The notes under the pieces are model-generated. The model did not search any database and was not told the origin of the DNA. It worked only from the letters and a program-made list of their open reading frames with translations. Shown piece after piece: positions 1 through 4,689 of a DNA stretch of 6,895 nucleotides. The stretch's first letter is position 1, and the number at the start of each line of letters is the position of its first letter. The DNA is taken from positions 1-6,895 of the forward strand of contig CAAETG010000171.1 of assembly GCA_900758895.1 (NCBI GenBank). The letters are read 5' to 3'. The position numbers were made by a program, and so were the translations under genes. The DNA is from Bacilli bacterium (lineage in GTDB: Bacteria > Bacillota_I > Bacilli_A > RF39 > UBA660).

Positions 1-875
1 ACTCGCCTTACTGCATCACCAAAAGTTATTCCAAAATTACTCTCATGACATGCACTTCTGCCAAAAATAACACCATGAGAGTATTGAAACCAACCATTAT
101 CTTTAAACTTCCACAAAGTACGTACCAAATCCTCACTAGACAATTCACAATTATCAAAATACCAAATAATTCCGTCTTCCTTATATTTTTCTATAAATTC
201 TTTTGTTTTATCAAAACGGGTTCCAAAAAGTTCAGTAATAATATCAATGCAACCCCCAATCATTCGGCCCTTTATTTCTATTTTTTCCTCATCATTTAAG
301 TTTTTCCAACAAACAGGTGTATTCAACGTATATTCTTCTGTTCCTAAAACTGGTTCTACCCACTCGCCTTCATACATAGAAAAACTTTTTTGAAACACTA
401 AATTACTTTCTAAAATTTTTAAATTATTCTCCATTGATTCATGCCAAGGATCCATTCCAAATCCAACAAAATTATGGCCATAAATCGTAGCAATATCATA
501 ATTTGTTGTAATCGTAAAAAGTAATCCGGTGGGATCCGAATAACCTTGTAACCATTTAATATGATTTTTTACTACCGAAAAATCAAAATAGGAAAGCATT
601 TCTAGTAAAAACTCTCCACCAGTCGCACAAATAATTGCTTGAACATCTTGATTTTTATATAAACTTTCTAATTCTTGTGCTCTTACTTTTGCATCACAAC
701 TTGCATAATTCTCATTCGTTCTAACATGATCTGTTTCCAAAATAGAATAACCTTTTTCTTCAAATTTTTTTATTGCCATATTCAATTGATTCACTTTTAC
801 TTCTCTTATAATACCATTTGATGGTGCAGGAACACCAATAGTATCTCCCTTTTTGATAAACGTTGGATAAATCAT
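1..875 (-). CDS. S66 peptidase family protein (LD-carboxypeptidase / MccF-like), C-terminus cut by window edge
   Basis: The frame reads 291 codons from an ATG at 875 to the left edge without a stop, so the gene is partial at its 3' end. The start is set by AGGAAGTGAT just upstream. The N-terminus (KKGDTIGVPAPS, residues 8-19) and the nucleophile elbow GYSDPT (111-116, Ser113) are typical of family S66, which trims the terminal D-amino acid from muropeptide tetrapeptides (LdcA) or cleaves microcin C adducts (MccF). GGE at 86-88 corresponds to the oxyanion-side loop. The segment IIWYFDNCEL (236-245) aligns with the catalytic-acid motif; family members as I recall them carry Glu where this protein has Asp241. 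The catalytic His would lie beyond the window. It resembles the cytoplasmic clostridial S66 homologues whose substrate is unproven. No signal peptide is visible. It follows nusG but is separated from it by a terminator. Confidence 0.85.
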   Translation of the reverse strand, partial: MIYPTFIKKGDTIGVPAPSNGIIREVKVNQLNMAIKKFEEKGYSILETDHVRTNENYASCDAKVRAQELESLYKNQDVQAIICATGGEFLLEMLSYFDFSVVKNHIKWLQGYSDPTGLLFTITTNYDIATIYGHNFVGFGMDPWHESMENNLKILESNLVFQKSFSMYEGEWVEPVLGTEEYTLNTPVCWKNLNDEEKIEIKGRMIGGCIDIITELFGTRFDKTKEFIEKYKEDGIIWYFDNCELSSEDLVRTLWKFKDNGWFQYSHGVIFGRSACHESNFGITFGDAVRR

Positions 876-894
876 ATAATCACTTCCTAATATA

Positions 895-924
895 AGTTTA
901 TCATTTCCCATAATAAAAGAGCAA
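895..924 (-). promoter_or_regulatory. Possible promoter of the S66 peptidase gene
   Basis: A TTGCTC -35 box (919-924) and a TAAACT -10 box (895-900, preceded by TGA as in an extended -10) are separated by 18 bases. The -35 lies in the descending arm of the nusG terminator. Both boxes are imperfect, so this is tentative. Confidence 0.3.
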
Positions 925-943
925 GAAATAATTTCTTACTCTT
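912..943 (-). terminator. Rho-independent terminator of secE-nusG
   Basis: On the minus strand AAGAGTAAGAAA and TTTCTTGCTCTT pair over 12 positions (one G-U) around a UUA loop, followed by TTATT, which extends a short T-run. It begins 6 bases after the nusG stop. Stem arms are 932-943 and 917-928. Confidence 0.75.
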
Positions 944-948
944 CAGAG

Positions 949-1482
949 TTAAGCTTTACTAACTTGATAAACTTCAACTTCAACTGGTGTTTCTTGTCCA
1001 AATAAATCAATTAAAACATTTAAACGATTATTTTCAAGATCAATACTATCAACTTTACCCATCATACCTTTGAATGGACCATCAATAATACTTACCTTAT
1101 CTCCAACAGCCATTTCTGATTCAATATTAACACGACTCATACCCATACCAGCTAAAATCTTATCAATTTCTGAAGGAAGCAAAGGTGTTGGTTTCGCACC
1201 TTTACCACTAGAACCAATAAATCCAGTTACACCTGGTGTATTACGTACGATATACCATGCTTCATCACTCATAATCATTTCTACAAGTACGTATCCAGGA
1301 AACATTTTTTTCTTTTTTTCTTTTTTTTGGCCATCTTTTACTTCTACTTCTGTTGTTTCTGGAACAATCACACGAAAAATATAATCTTGCATACCCATAG
1401 ATTCAGTTCTTGCTTCTAGTTTTTCTTTCACTTTTGATTCATGACCAGAATAAGTATTTACTACATACCACTCTTTTTCCAT
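949..1482 (-). CDS. nusG: Transcription termination/antitermination factor NusG
   Basis: NusG binds RNA polymerase at the clamp to modulate pausing, Rho-dependent termination and coupling to the ribosome. The 177-residue length equals that of Bacillus NusG as I recall it. The N-terminal NGN domain (about residues 4-110) has WYVVNTYSGHE (5-15), FPGYVLVEM (61-69) and NTPGVTGFIG (81-90). The C-terminal KOW domain (about 125-177) has GDKVSIIDGPFKGMMGKV (127-144). A lysine-rich loop (53-59) lies between two strands of the NGN domain. The ATG shares one base with the secE stop (TAATG), and a strong AAAGGGGG ribosome site sits about 10 bases upstream inside secE, so the pair is probably translationally coupled. 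The usual partners rplK and rplA do not follow; a terminator does. Confidence 0.98.
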   Translation of the reverse strand: MEKEWYVVNTYSGHESKVKEKLEARTESMGMQDYIFRVIVPETTEVEVKDGQKKEKKKKMFPGYVLVEMIMSDEAWYIVRNTPGVTGFIGSSGKGAKPTPLLPSEIDKILAGMGMSRVNIESEMAVGDKVSIIDGPFKGMMGKVDSIDLENNRLNVLIDLFGQETPVEVEVYQVSKA

Positions 1483-1745
1483 TAGTTAAAAGCCCCCTTT
1501 ATAAATGACACTAATAAACTTAATAAAACAAAGAATACAACTAGAATAATCATAAATACTAAAGTTGCAATCGTATATTTTAAAACTTCTTTTCTAGTAG
1601 GCCATTTTACTTTTGAAAGTTCTGCTTTTACCCCTGCAAAAAAGCTTTCTTTTTTCAACTTCTCTTGTTTTTTCTTTCCCTTTTTACTCTCTGTTTTCTT
1701 TTTTTGTTTTTTCATAACTTTTTTTTCTTCTTCTTTTTTTGCCAT
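1482..1745 (-). CDS. secE: Preprotein translocase subunit SecE
   Basis: SecE is the small subunit that clamps SecY in the SecYEG protein-conducting channel of the membrane. The C-terminal half carries the family signature: an amphipathic helix (residues 34-48), KVKWPTRKEV (45-54), then one membrane span (about 57-80) and a short tail. At 87 residues it is longer than the roughly 60-residue Bacillus protein. The excess is an N-terminal run of about 33 residues made almost wholly of Lys, Glu, Gln and Met. The start is supported by AGAGGGG about 6 bases upstream. It overlaps nusG by one base, the conserved secE-nusG pairing. rpmG, often found just upstream, is absent; the gene upstream is a DUF368 protein. 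Confidence 0.96.
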   Translation of the reverse strand: MAKKEEEKKVMKKQKKKTESKKGKKKQEKLKKESFFAGVKAELSKVKWPTRKEVLKYTIATLVFMIILVVFFVLLSLLVSFIKGAFN

Positions 1746-1763
1746 ATTGTTTCCCCTCTAAAT

Positions 1764-1793
1764 GAAAGTATTTAAAAAAACACTTTCGTGTTC
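1764..1793 (-). promoter_or_regulatory. Two mutually exclusive hairpins in the secE-nusG leader
   Basis: Hairpin A is AACAC-GAAA-GTGTT (1792-1779; a GNRA-type tetraloop) followed by a run of seven T (1780-1774), which looks like an intrinsic terminator. Hairpin B pairs 1787-1778 with 1773-1764 (GAAAGTGTTT with AAATACTTTC, one G-U, loop TTTT) and ends just before the secE ribosome site. They share bases 1778-1787 and cannot form together. This could be an attenuator, a second terminator for read-through from the upstream gene, or a 5'-end stabiliser; the sequence alone does not decide. Confidence 0.45.
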
Positions 1794-1799
1794 ATCTAT

Positions 1800-1828
1800 A
1801 ATTTATCATAAAACAAGAAAAAATGCAA
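1800..1828 (-). promoter_or_regulatory. Candidate sigma-A promoter of secE-nusG
   Basis: TTGCAT (1823-1828) and TAAATT (1800-1805) are separated by 17 bases. The predicted start point is near 1793, which places the leader hairpins at the very 5' end of the transcript. The -35 box lies in the descending arm of the upstream terminator. Confidence 0.45.
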
Positions 1829-1846
1829 GGATTATTTAAGCATTTT
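1818..1846 (-). terminator. Terminator of the DUF368/popT gene
   Basis: AAAATGC (1846-1840) pairs perfectly with GCATTTT (1826-1820) around a 13-base loop and is followed by further T residues. It starts 6 bases after the stop codon of the DUF368 gene. Confidence 0.55.
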
Positions 1847-1852
1847 ATAAAT

Positions 1853-2629
1853 TTATCGATCAAATAAATATCCGATAACCATACCAATCACAAATATCAA
1901 AATAAGAAAAAAAGAAATCGAAGAACAGACATTCAAAAAAATCATCAATAAAGAAGAAAGAGAAAAAGCCAAAATAACCACCTGTGTTTCATTTTTCCAT
2001 TTTTGAAACAAATAATACATAAGATAACAAGTAAAAACAACTCCTAATACAAGCCCTAATAAATAAAAAAGAAAAAGAATGGAAAAAGGATTCGCTAAAA
2101 CACTCAAAACAAATTCATAACTTCCTAGCATCATAAAAATCGCCGTTCCACTAATTCCCGGAACAATCGATGTGAAAGCGTCAATTCCTCCCAATAAAAT
2201 AAGATACAAATAATGAATAATAGAATTTTGAAAAACAAAGGTTCCTTCAACATCAAAAAATGGAAAAATAGATAAAACGAAAAAAGCAAATAAGAAAATA
2301 ATTTTATTTTTCCGATTAAACACTACTTGTTTTTTAAATTGAAAAACAGTTCCAGTAATAAGTCCTAAAAATAAATAAATGGTAATATCATAATAATTTT
2401 CAAGTAGAAATAAAATAATTTTACTAAATAATACAATCGCCAGAAATAAACCAATTCCAAAATAAAATAATAAATTAAAATGTTTCTTTTTATCATCAAA
2501 AAAACGAGTTACCGCTTCCATTAAAGGTTCATAAATTCCCATAAAAATCGCTAACATAGAGCCACTTACTCCAGGAATAATTTTCCCAACACCAACTAAA
2601 AAGCCCTGTATCACTCGTTTTAAATTCAT
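1853..2629 (-). CDS. popT: DUF368 family membrane protein, probable undecaprenyl-phosphate translocase (PopT-like)
   Basis: This 258-residue, multi-span inner-membrane protein has the two internally repeated signatures of the DUF368 family: IPGVSGS (residues 18-24) and VPGISGT (156-162), each followed by a GxYE-type segment (GIYE 31-34, GSYE 169-172). This marks an inverted-repeat transporter fold. DUF368 proteins have been shown in other bacteria to return undecaprenyl phosphate, the lipid carrier for peptidoglycan and other envelope polymers, to the cytoplasmic face; the role here is by family. The frame opens with TTG at 2641, but I choose the ATG at 2629 because GGTGA lies 6 bases before it and nothing suitable precedes the TTG. 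A terminator lies only about 24 bases upstream, so it must use a very compact promoter or read-through. The symbol is by family similarity. Confidence 0.88.
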   Translation of the reverse strand: MNLKRVIQGFLVGVGKIIPGVSGSMLAIFMGIYEPLMEAVTRFFDDKKKHFNLLFYFGIGLFLAIVLFSKIILFLLENYYDITIYLFLGLITGTVFQFKKQVVFNRKNKIIFLFAFFVLSIFPFFDVEGTFVFQNSIIHYLYLILLGGIDAFTSIVPGISGTAIFMMLGSYEFVLSVLANPFSILFLFYLLGLVLGVVFTCYLMYYLFQKWKNETQVVILAFSLSSLLMIFLNVCSSISFFLILIFVIGMVIGYLFDR

Positions 2630-2644
2630 TGATTTCACCAATAA

Positions 2645-2650
2645 AATATA
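2645..2650 (-). promoter_or_regulatory. Possible -10 box of the DUF368/popT gene
   Basis: TATATT lies between the upstream terminator and the ribosome site GGTGA. No convincing -35 box is found 16-18 bases further upstream, where the terminator loop lies. A start near 2638 would give a leader of about 10 bases, like those inferred for mazE and the zinc-ribbon gene. Confidence 0.25.
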
Positions 2651-2652
2651 TG

Positions 2653-2680
2653 AAAAAAGATGATTTTTAAACCATCTTTT
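2653..2680 (-). terminator. Terminator of the zinc-ribbon gene, overlapping its stop codon
   Basis: AAAAGATG (2680-2673) pairs with CATCTTTT (2662-2655) around a 10-base loop that can close further, followed by T residues (six T in a row counting the arm). The stem's first bases are part of the TAA stop. Confidence 0.75.
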
Positions 2681-3140
2681 AACCAGTTATCATAACAAAT
2701 TCAGCAATACATAATAAGATAGTAATAATATTAAGAACTATTCCTGCCGTATTAGCACCATTCTTAATTTTGCCACGACTGCCAATTGCTAAGCAAAAAC
2801 CAATAATAGAAAGAACTGCTGGTAGAAAAATAACAGAAATAGCCGTTATCATAATCTCACTATCATAGGTATTAGAAAAATATCCATATAAATCAGCATG
2901 AGAATGTTCCATATAAGCTGAAAAACCTACAGCAATAAAGAAAGTAATAACACCTGCAATAATAGCCAAAATTCCTAAAACCATACTAGCTGTAGCAGCT
3001 CCATGTCCAGGAATAGATTGAACCATTACTGGTGCATTATTAGTGGAATTAACATCACTTTCTTTCTTTAAAGAATTTCCACAATGGGCACAAAAAGCGG
3101 AACCATCTTGAACCTTTTCCCCACAATTTGAACAATACAT
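2679..3140 (-). CDS. Zinc-ribbon membrane protein of unknown function
   Basis: The N-terminus is a zinc-ribbon knuckle pair, Cys3-x2-Cys6 and Cys17-x2-Cys20 (YCSNCGEK ... FCAHCG), then a polar linker (about 22-50), then three predicted membrane spans (about 52-74, 96-119, 131-152). The hydrophobic part resembles the small DUF4190-like membrane domains often fused to zinc ribbons in Firmicutes. The ribbon would sit in the cytoplasm; its partner is unknown. The frame extends to an ATG at 3173, but that ATG lies within the predicted promoter. I therefore take the ATG at 3140, preceded by AGAGGAG and beginning directly with the ribbon. The protein is 153 residues. It has its own promoter and terminator. 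Confidence 0.85.
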   Translation of the reverse strand: MYCSNCGEKVQDGSAFCAHCGNSLKKESDVNSTNNAPVMVQSIPGHGAATASMVLGILAIIAGVITFFIAVGFSAYMEHSHADLYGYFSNTYDSEIMITAISVIFLPAVLSIIGFCLAIGSRGKIKNGANTAGIVLNIITILLCIAEFVMITG

Positions 3141-3163
3141 ATATACTTCAACTCCTCTAATTA

Positions 3164-3192
3164 AATATACCATACGATAATTTAAAATTCAA
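3164..3192 (-). promoter_or_regulatory. Sigma-A promoter of the zinc-ribbon gene
   Basis: TTGAAT (3187-3192), a 17-base spacer, then TATATT (3164-3169) preceded by TGG (extended -10). The predicted start near 3157 leaves a leader of under 20 bases to the ATG at 3140 and rules out the longer ATG at 3173. Confidence 0.65.
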
Positions 3193-3217
3193 GATAAAAT
3201 ATGATTTAAAAACAAGC

Positions 3218-3565
3218 CTAATCTTCCAAACAAGAAATCATTAAATCCATTACATTAGCAAAATCTCTTTCACTCATTTTCTCTACATATTCTAAGTTTC
3301 TAACTTCATAATCAATACTACGAATATGTTCACACAAAACAGAACCGCTAATCTTTTTTGTATCTTTTAAACAATAATGAGTAGGAAATTCCTTGGTATT
3401 AGATGTAATGGGGCAAACAATAACCATTTTCGTAAATTGATTAAAGGGATTATTACTAATAATCACAGCCGGTCTAAAACCTTTTTGTTCATATCCTTTA
3501 ATAGGATTTAAACCCACAAAAACAATATCACGTTTCATAGGAATATATTCTTTTTTCTTTACCAT
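3218..3565 (-). CDS. mazF: MazF/PemK-family toxin, sequence-specific mRNA endonuclease
   Basis: MazF toxins form dimers that cut single-stranded mRNA at short motifs. This 115-residue protein has the family landmarks: LNPIKGYEQKGFRPAVIIS (residues 19-37) with the conserved Glu26, Gln27 and Arg31-Pro32; VCPITS (50-55) with the catalytic-site Thr54; and GSVLCEHIRSID (74-85). The first strand looks altered: relatives as I recall them read RGDIVWxDFNP, whereas this reads KRDIVFVGLNP, losing the Gly before Asp13, the Trp and the second Asp. That may weaken activity. The ATG overlaps the end of the full mazE frame (ATGGTAA), the classic coupled layout, with AAGG about 9 bases upstream. No clear terminator follows. 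The active-site Arg and Thr are present, so I treat it as a coding gene. Confidence 0.9.
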   Translation of the reverse strand: MVKKKEYIPMKRDIVFVGLNPIKGYEQKGFRPAVIISNNPFNQFTKMVIVCPITSNTKEFPTHYCLKDTKKISGSVLCEHIRSIDYEVRNLEYVEKMSERDFANVMDLMISCLED

Positions 3566-3609
3566 ATTTCTTTACCTTGCGCATCACCCCAAACAAAATC
3601 CTTACACAA
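3559..3609 (-). CDS. Candidate 16-residue peptide: detached MazE toxin-binding tail
   Basis: After the in-frame stop of mazE the same frame stays open and encodes the typical MazE C-terminus, ending in WGDAQGKEIW and overlapping the mazF start. A TTG at 3609 lies 5 bases after AAGGAG (3615-3620), so this tail could be translated on its own. In E. coli MazE the equivalent tail occupies the MazF groove and is sufficient for binding. That the peptide is made here is inference; it may only be the remnant of a broken gene. Confidence 0.3.
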   Translation of the reverse strand: MCKDFVWGDAQGKEIW

Positions 3610-3639
3610 ATTCTCTCCTTGATATGTATTAATTCTCTC
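3559..3639 (-). pseudogene. Remainder of mazE beyond a premature in-frame TAA
   Basis: Twenty-six codons directly follow the TAA at 3642-3640 in the same frame, with no stop until the TAA at 3561-3559. They read as the flexible tail of a MazE antitoxin (YQGENL, DFVWGD, GKEIW). Reading the stop as a residue would give a protein of 79 residues, the usual MazE length. A single base change (for example GAA to TAA) explains it; an assembly error or real split expression are alternatives. Confidence 0.75.
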
Positions 3640-3798
3640 TTACAAAGAAACTTTAGGATTTATTTTAGTAATGATAATTTGATTTCCTTTCTGTTTAATA
3701 TTGACAATATCATTTGTCTTTAAATGAAGTTCTTTGATAATATTATGGGGAATACGAATTCCTTCGGAATTGCCCCACTTTTGAATTTTAGCTTCCAT
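3640..3798 (-). CDS. mazE: MazE-type antitoxin, AbrB-fold DNA-binding half only
   Basis: The 52 residues form one swapped-hairpin AbrB/MazE domain: MEAKIQKWGNSEGIRIP (1-17), a helix IIKELHL (20-26), and strands DIVNIKQKG and IIITKI. MazE dimers bind the operon promoter with this domain and neutralise MazF with a C-terminal tail, which here is lost to a TAA after Leu52. The product should still bind DNA but lack the known toxin-binding segment. The frame is open to 3831, but upstream ATGs overlap or nearly abut the predicted promoter. I choose the ATG at 3798 because family members begin at this Met. An ATG at 3807, with GAGG only 4 bases away, is the alternative. It is the first gene of the mazEF unit. 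Confidence 0.75.
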   Translation of the reverse strand: MEAKIQKWGNSEGIRIPHNIIKELHLKTNDIVNIKQKGNQIIITKINPKVSL

Positions 3799-3820
3799 AC
3801 GATTCATCAACCTCATTAAT

Positions 3821-3849
3821 AGTATATACAAAGTTTAAACATTTGCCAA
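3821..3849 (-). promoter_or_regulatory. Sigma-A promoter of mazEF
   Basis: TTGGCA (3844-3849), a 17-base spacer and TATACT (3821-3826) are close to consensus. The -35 begins about 5 bases downstream of the coat-gene terminator's 3' arm. The start point would be near 3814, giving a leader of under 20 bases. Confidence 0.75.
3822..3840 (-). promoter_or_regulatory. Candidate MazE operator: two adjacent 8-bp palindromes
   Basis: GTATATAC (3822-3829) and GTTTAAAC (3833-3840) are both perfect palindromes of the form GT-4(A/T)-AC. Their centres are 11 bases apart, about one helical turn, and they cover the -10 box and spacer of the mazEF promoter. AbrB-fold antitoxins typically bind such sites to repress their own operon. 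Confidence 0.4.
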
Positions 3850-3850
3850 T

Positions 3851-3879
3851 AAAAAAAGAAGATTAACAACATCTTCTTT
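3851..3879 (-). terminator. Terminator of the CotD-like gene
   Basis: AAAGAAGAT (3879-3871) pairs perfectly over 9 bases with ATCTTCTTT (3863-3855) around a 7-base loop and is followed by further T (seven T in a row to 3851). The coat gene's last codons form the first arm and its TAA stop lies at the loop/second-arm boundary. Confidence 0.85.
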
Positions 3880-4219
3880 CATAAACGTTTTGCACGTCAT
3901 TTTCTTCGCAGCAAGAATAAGTTGGCATGTAAGTATGGCGATAAACATGATGATTAATAATTCTGGTATTACATGGAATAATATGAGGTACTTCATGACA
4001 AATATATCTATGACATACCGTTTCTCTTGGGCACTCATAAACAGGTGGACATACTACTCCAGGGATAGCATCTCCCATCATATAAGGCATGCCCATTCCC
4101 ATACTCGCCTCACAACATCCTGCTTCTGGATAACCATCTTTATCTCCTGCTTTATAGTGAGCATTATAATACTCTTCTGTTTTCATTGATTCATAATCAC
4201 GATTATTATTTACTTTCAA
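3863..4219 (-). CDS. CotD-like spore coat protein, Cys/His-rich
   Basis: The protein (118 residues from the chosen start) has 11 Cys and 7 His, concentrated in CPPVYECPRETVCHRYICHE (57-76) and in the following stretch with HIIPCN, INHHVYRH and YSCC. This composition and motif order match the CotD family of inner-coat proteins, deposited on the forespore and probably cross-linked through Cys. The N-terminal third is polar and charged, then Met/Gly-rich (39-49). The first in-frame start is a GTG at 4228, only 3 bases from AAAGGG. The TTG at 4219 is better placed behind AAGTGATT and resembles the ribosome site of the S66 gene, so I prefer it, with moderate certainty. It stands alone with its own sporulation-like promoter and terminator. 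Confidence 0.8.
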   Translation of the reverse strand: MKVNNNRDYESMKTEEYYNAHYKAGDKDGYPEAGCCEASMGMGMPYMMGDAIPGVVCPPVYECPRETVCHRYICHEVPHIIPCNTRIINHHVYRHTYMPTYSCCEENDVQNVYERRCC

Positions 4220-4243
4220 GATAATCACTTTCCCTTTCTAGTT

Positions 4244-4252
4244 TATCTTATG
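4244..4252 (-). promoter_or_regulatory. Putative sporulation (sigma-K or sigma-E) -10 element of the coat gene
   Basis: CATAAGATA matches the CATAnnnTA -10 consensus of sigma-K and is close to that of sigma-E, about 25 bases before the chosen start codon. No good -35 (AC-type or ATA-type) is seen at the right distance, so the call rests on the -10 box and on the coat-gene context. Confidence 0.45.
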
Positions 4253-4268
4253 ATTAAATAATAATCAT
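4250..4268 (-). repeat. Inverted repeat upstream of the coat gene
   Basis: ATGATTA and TAATCAT are perfect complements flanking TTATT. The promoter-proximal arm overlaps the putative -10 box by three bases. With no T-run after it this is unlikely to be a terminator; it may be a regulator site. Confidence 0.35.
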
Positions 4269-4281
4269 GCCTAGGTGTTTG

Positions 4282-4680
4282 TCATAAGTTTTTTCTTCTA
4301 TTAGTAAGAAAATGATTGAAAAGACAAATAATAAAATTAATAAGGAATCCATAATAAACAACACTTAATAAAACCAAAAAAGCAAAATTAGTAAGGGTTT
4401 CATTAGGAATTAAAATAATAAGGAGAATAGGTGCAATCAATCCCAACATAAGATTAACAACAACAACATAATAAATATCCTTTTTTGATCTCATCCCCAA
4501 CTTATGAAATAAAAAACGAATCAAAAAGTAAAAAGCACCCGCAACAACAATTAAAGACAAAAAATGTACCAAAAGATCAAGTCCCGCATTCATAATTTCA
4601 ATATTTCCAAGTAAAACCATAAAAAACGTATAAAATACAAGCTCAAAAATAGAGGATACAACAATAATAAACTTCTTCAT
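4282..4680 (-). CDS. Small four-helix membrane protein of unknown function
   Basis: I do not recognise the family. The 132-residue protein has four likely membrane spans (about residues 5-25, 33-57, 70-91, 98-124), short loops and a basic C-terminal tail (NRRKNL). The loop after span 2 (HKLGMRSKKD) is basic, so N- and C-termini and this loop are probably cytoplasmic. The start is firm: AAGGAGG lies 5 bases before the ATG, inside the end of ffh. The last 3 residues and stop of ffh lie just upstream, so the two genes are cotranscribed and probably translationally coupled. rpsP, a common follower of ffh, is not here. It ends in TGA with no clear terminator before the coat gene. Confidence 0.75.
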   Translation of the reverse strand: MKKFIIVVSSIFELVFYTFFMVLLGNIEIMNAGLDLLVHFLSLIVVAGAFYFLIRFLFHKLGMRSKKDIYYVVVVNLMLGLIAPILLIILIPNETLTNFAFLVLLSVVYYGFLINFIICLFNHFLTNRRKNL

Positions 4681-4689
4681 TTAGCCTCC

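Noticed and set aside
45..299. Plus-strand open frame of 84 codons
   Set aside because: It lies wholly opposite the S66 peptidase gene, has no ribosome site and no recognisable domain.
1..875. Microcin C immunity (MccF) locus
   Set aside because: The S66 family includes MccF, but no peptide-nucleotide antibiotic genes are nearby and the sequence fits the general S66 group.
1070..1384. Plus-strand open frame of 104 codons
   Set aside because: It is the antisense shadow of nusG, whose identity is certain.
3140..3173. Longer N-terminus of the zinc-ribbon protein from the ATG at 3173
   Set aside because: That ATG lies between the -35 and -10 boxes of a strong promoter match, while the ATG at 3140 has AGAGGAG and starts at the ribbon.
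3640..3642. Recoded or reassigned TAA explaining the mazE interruption
   Set aside because: TAA ends most other genes here (nusG, secE, ffh, the coat gene), so general reassignment is excluded; no recoding signal is evident.
3822..3840. CRISPR-like or mobile-element terminal repeats
   Set aside because: The palindromes occur only once as a pair, within a promoter, and no repeat-spacer pattern or transposase gene exists in the window.
3835..4038. Minus-strand open frame of 67 codons
   Set aside because: It is another frame of the CotD-like gene and runs through its terminator and the mazEF promoter.
3890..4189. Plus-strand open frame of 99 codons
   Set aside because: It is antisense to the Cys/His-rich coat gene and lacks a ribosome site.
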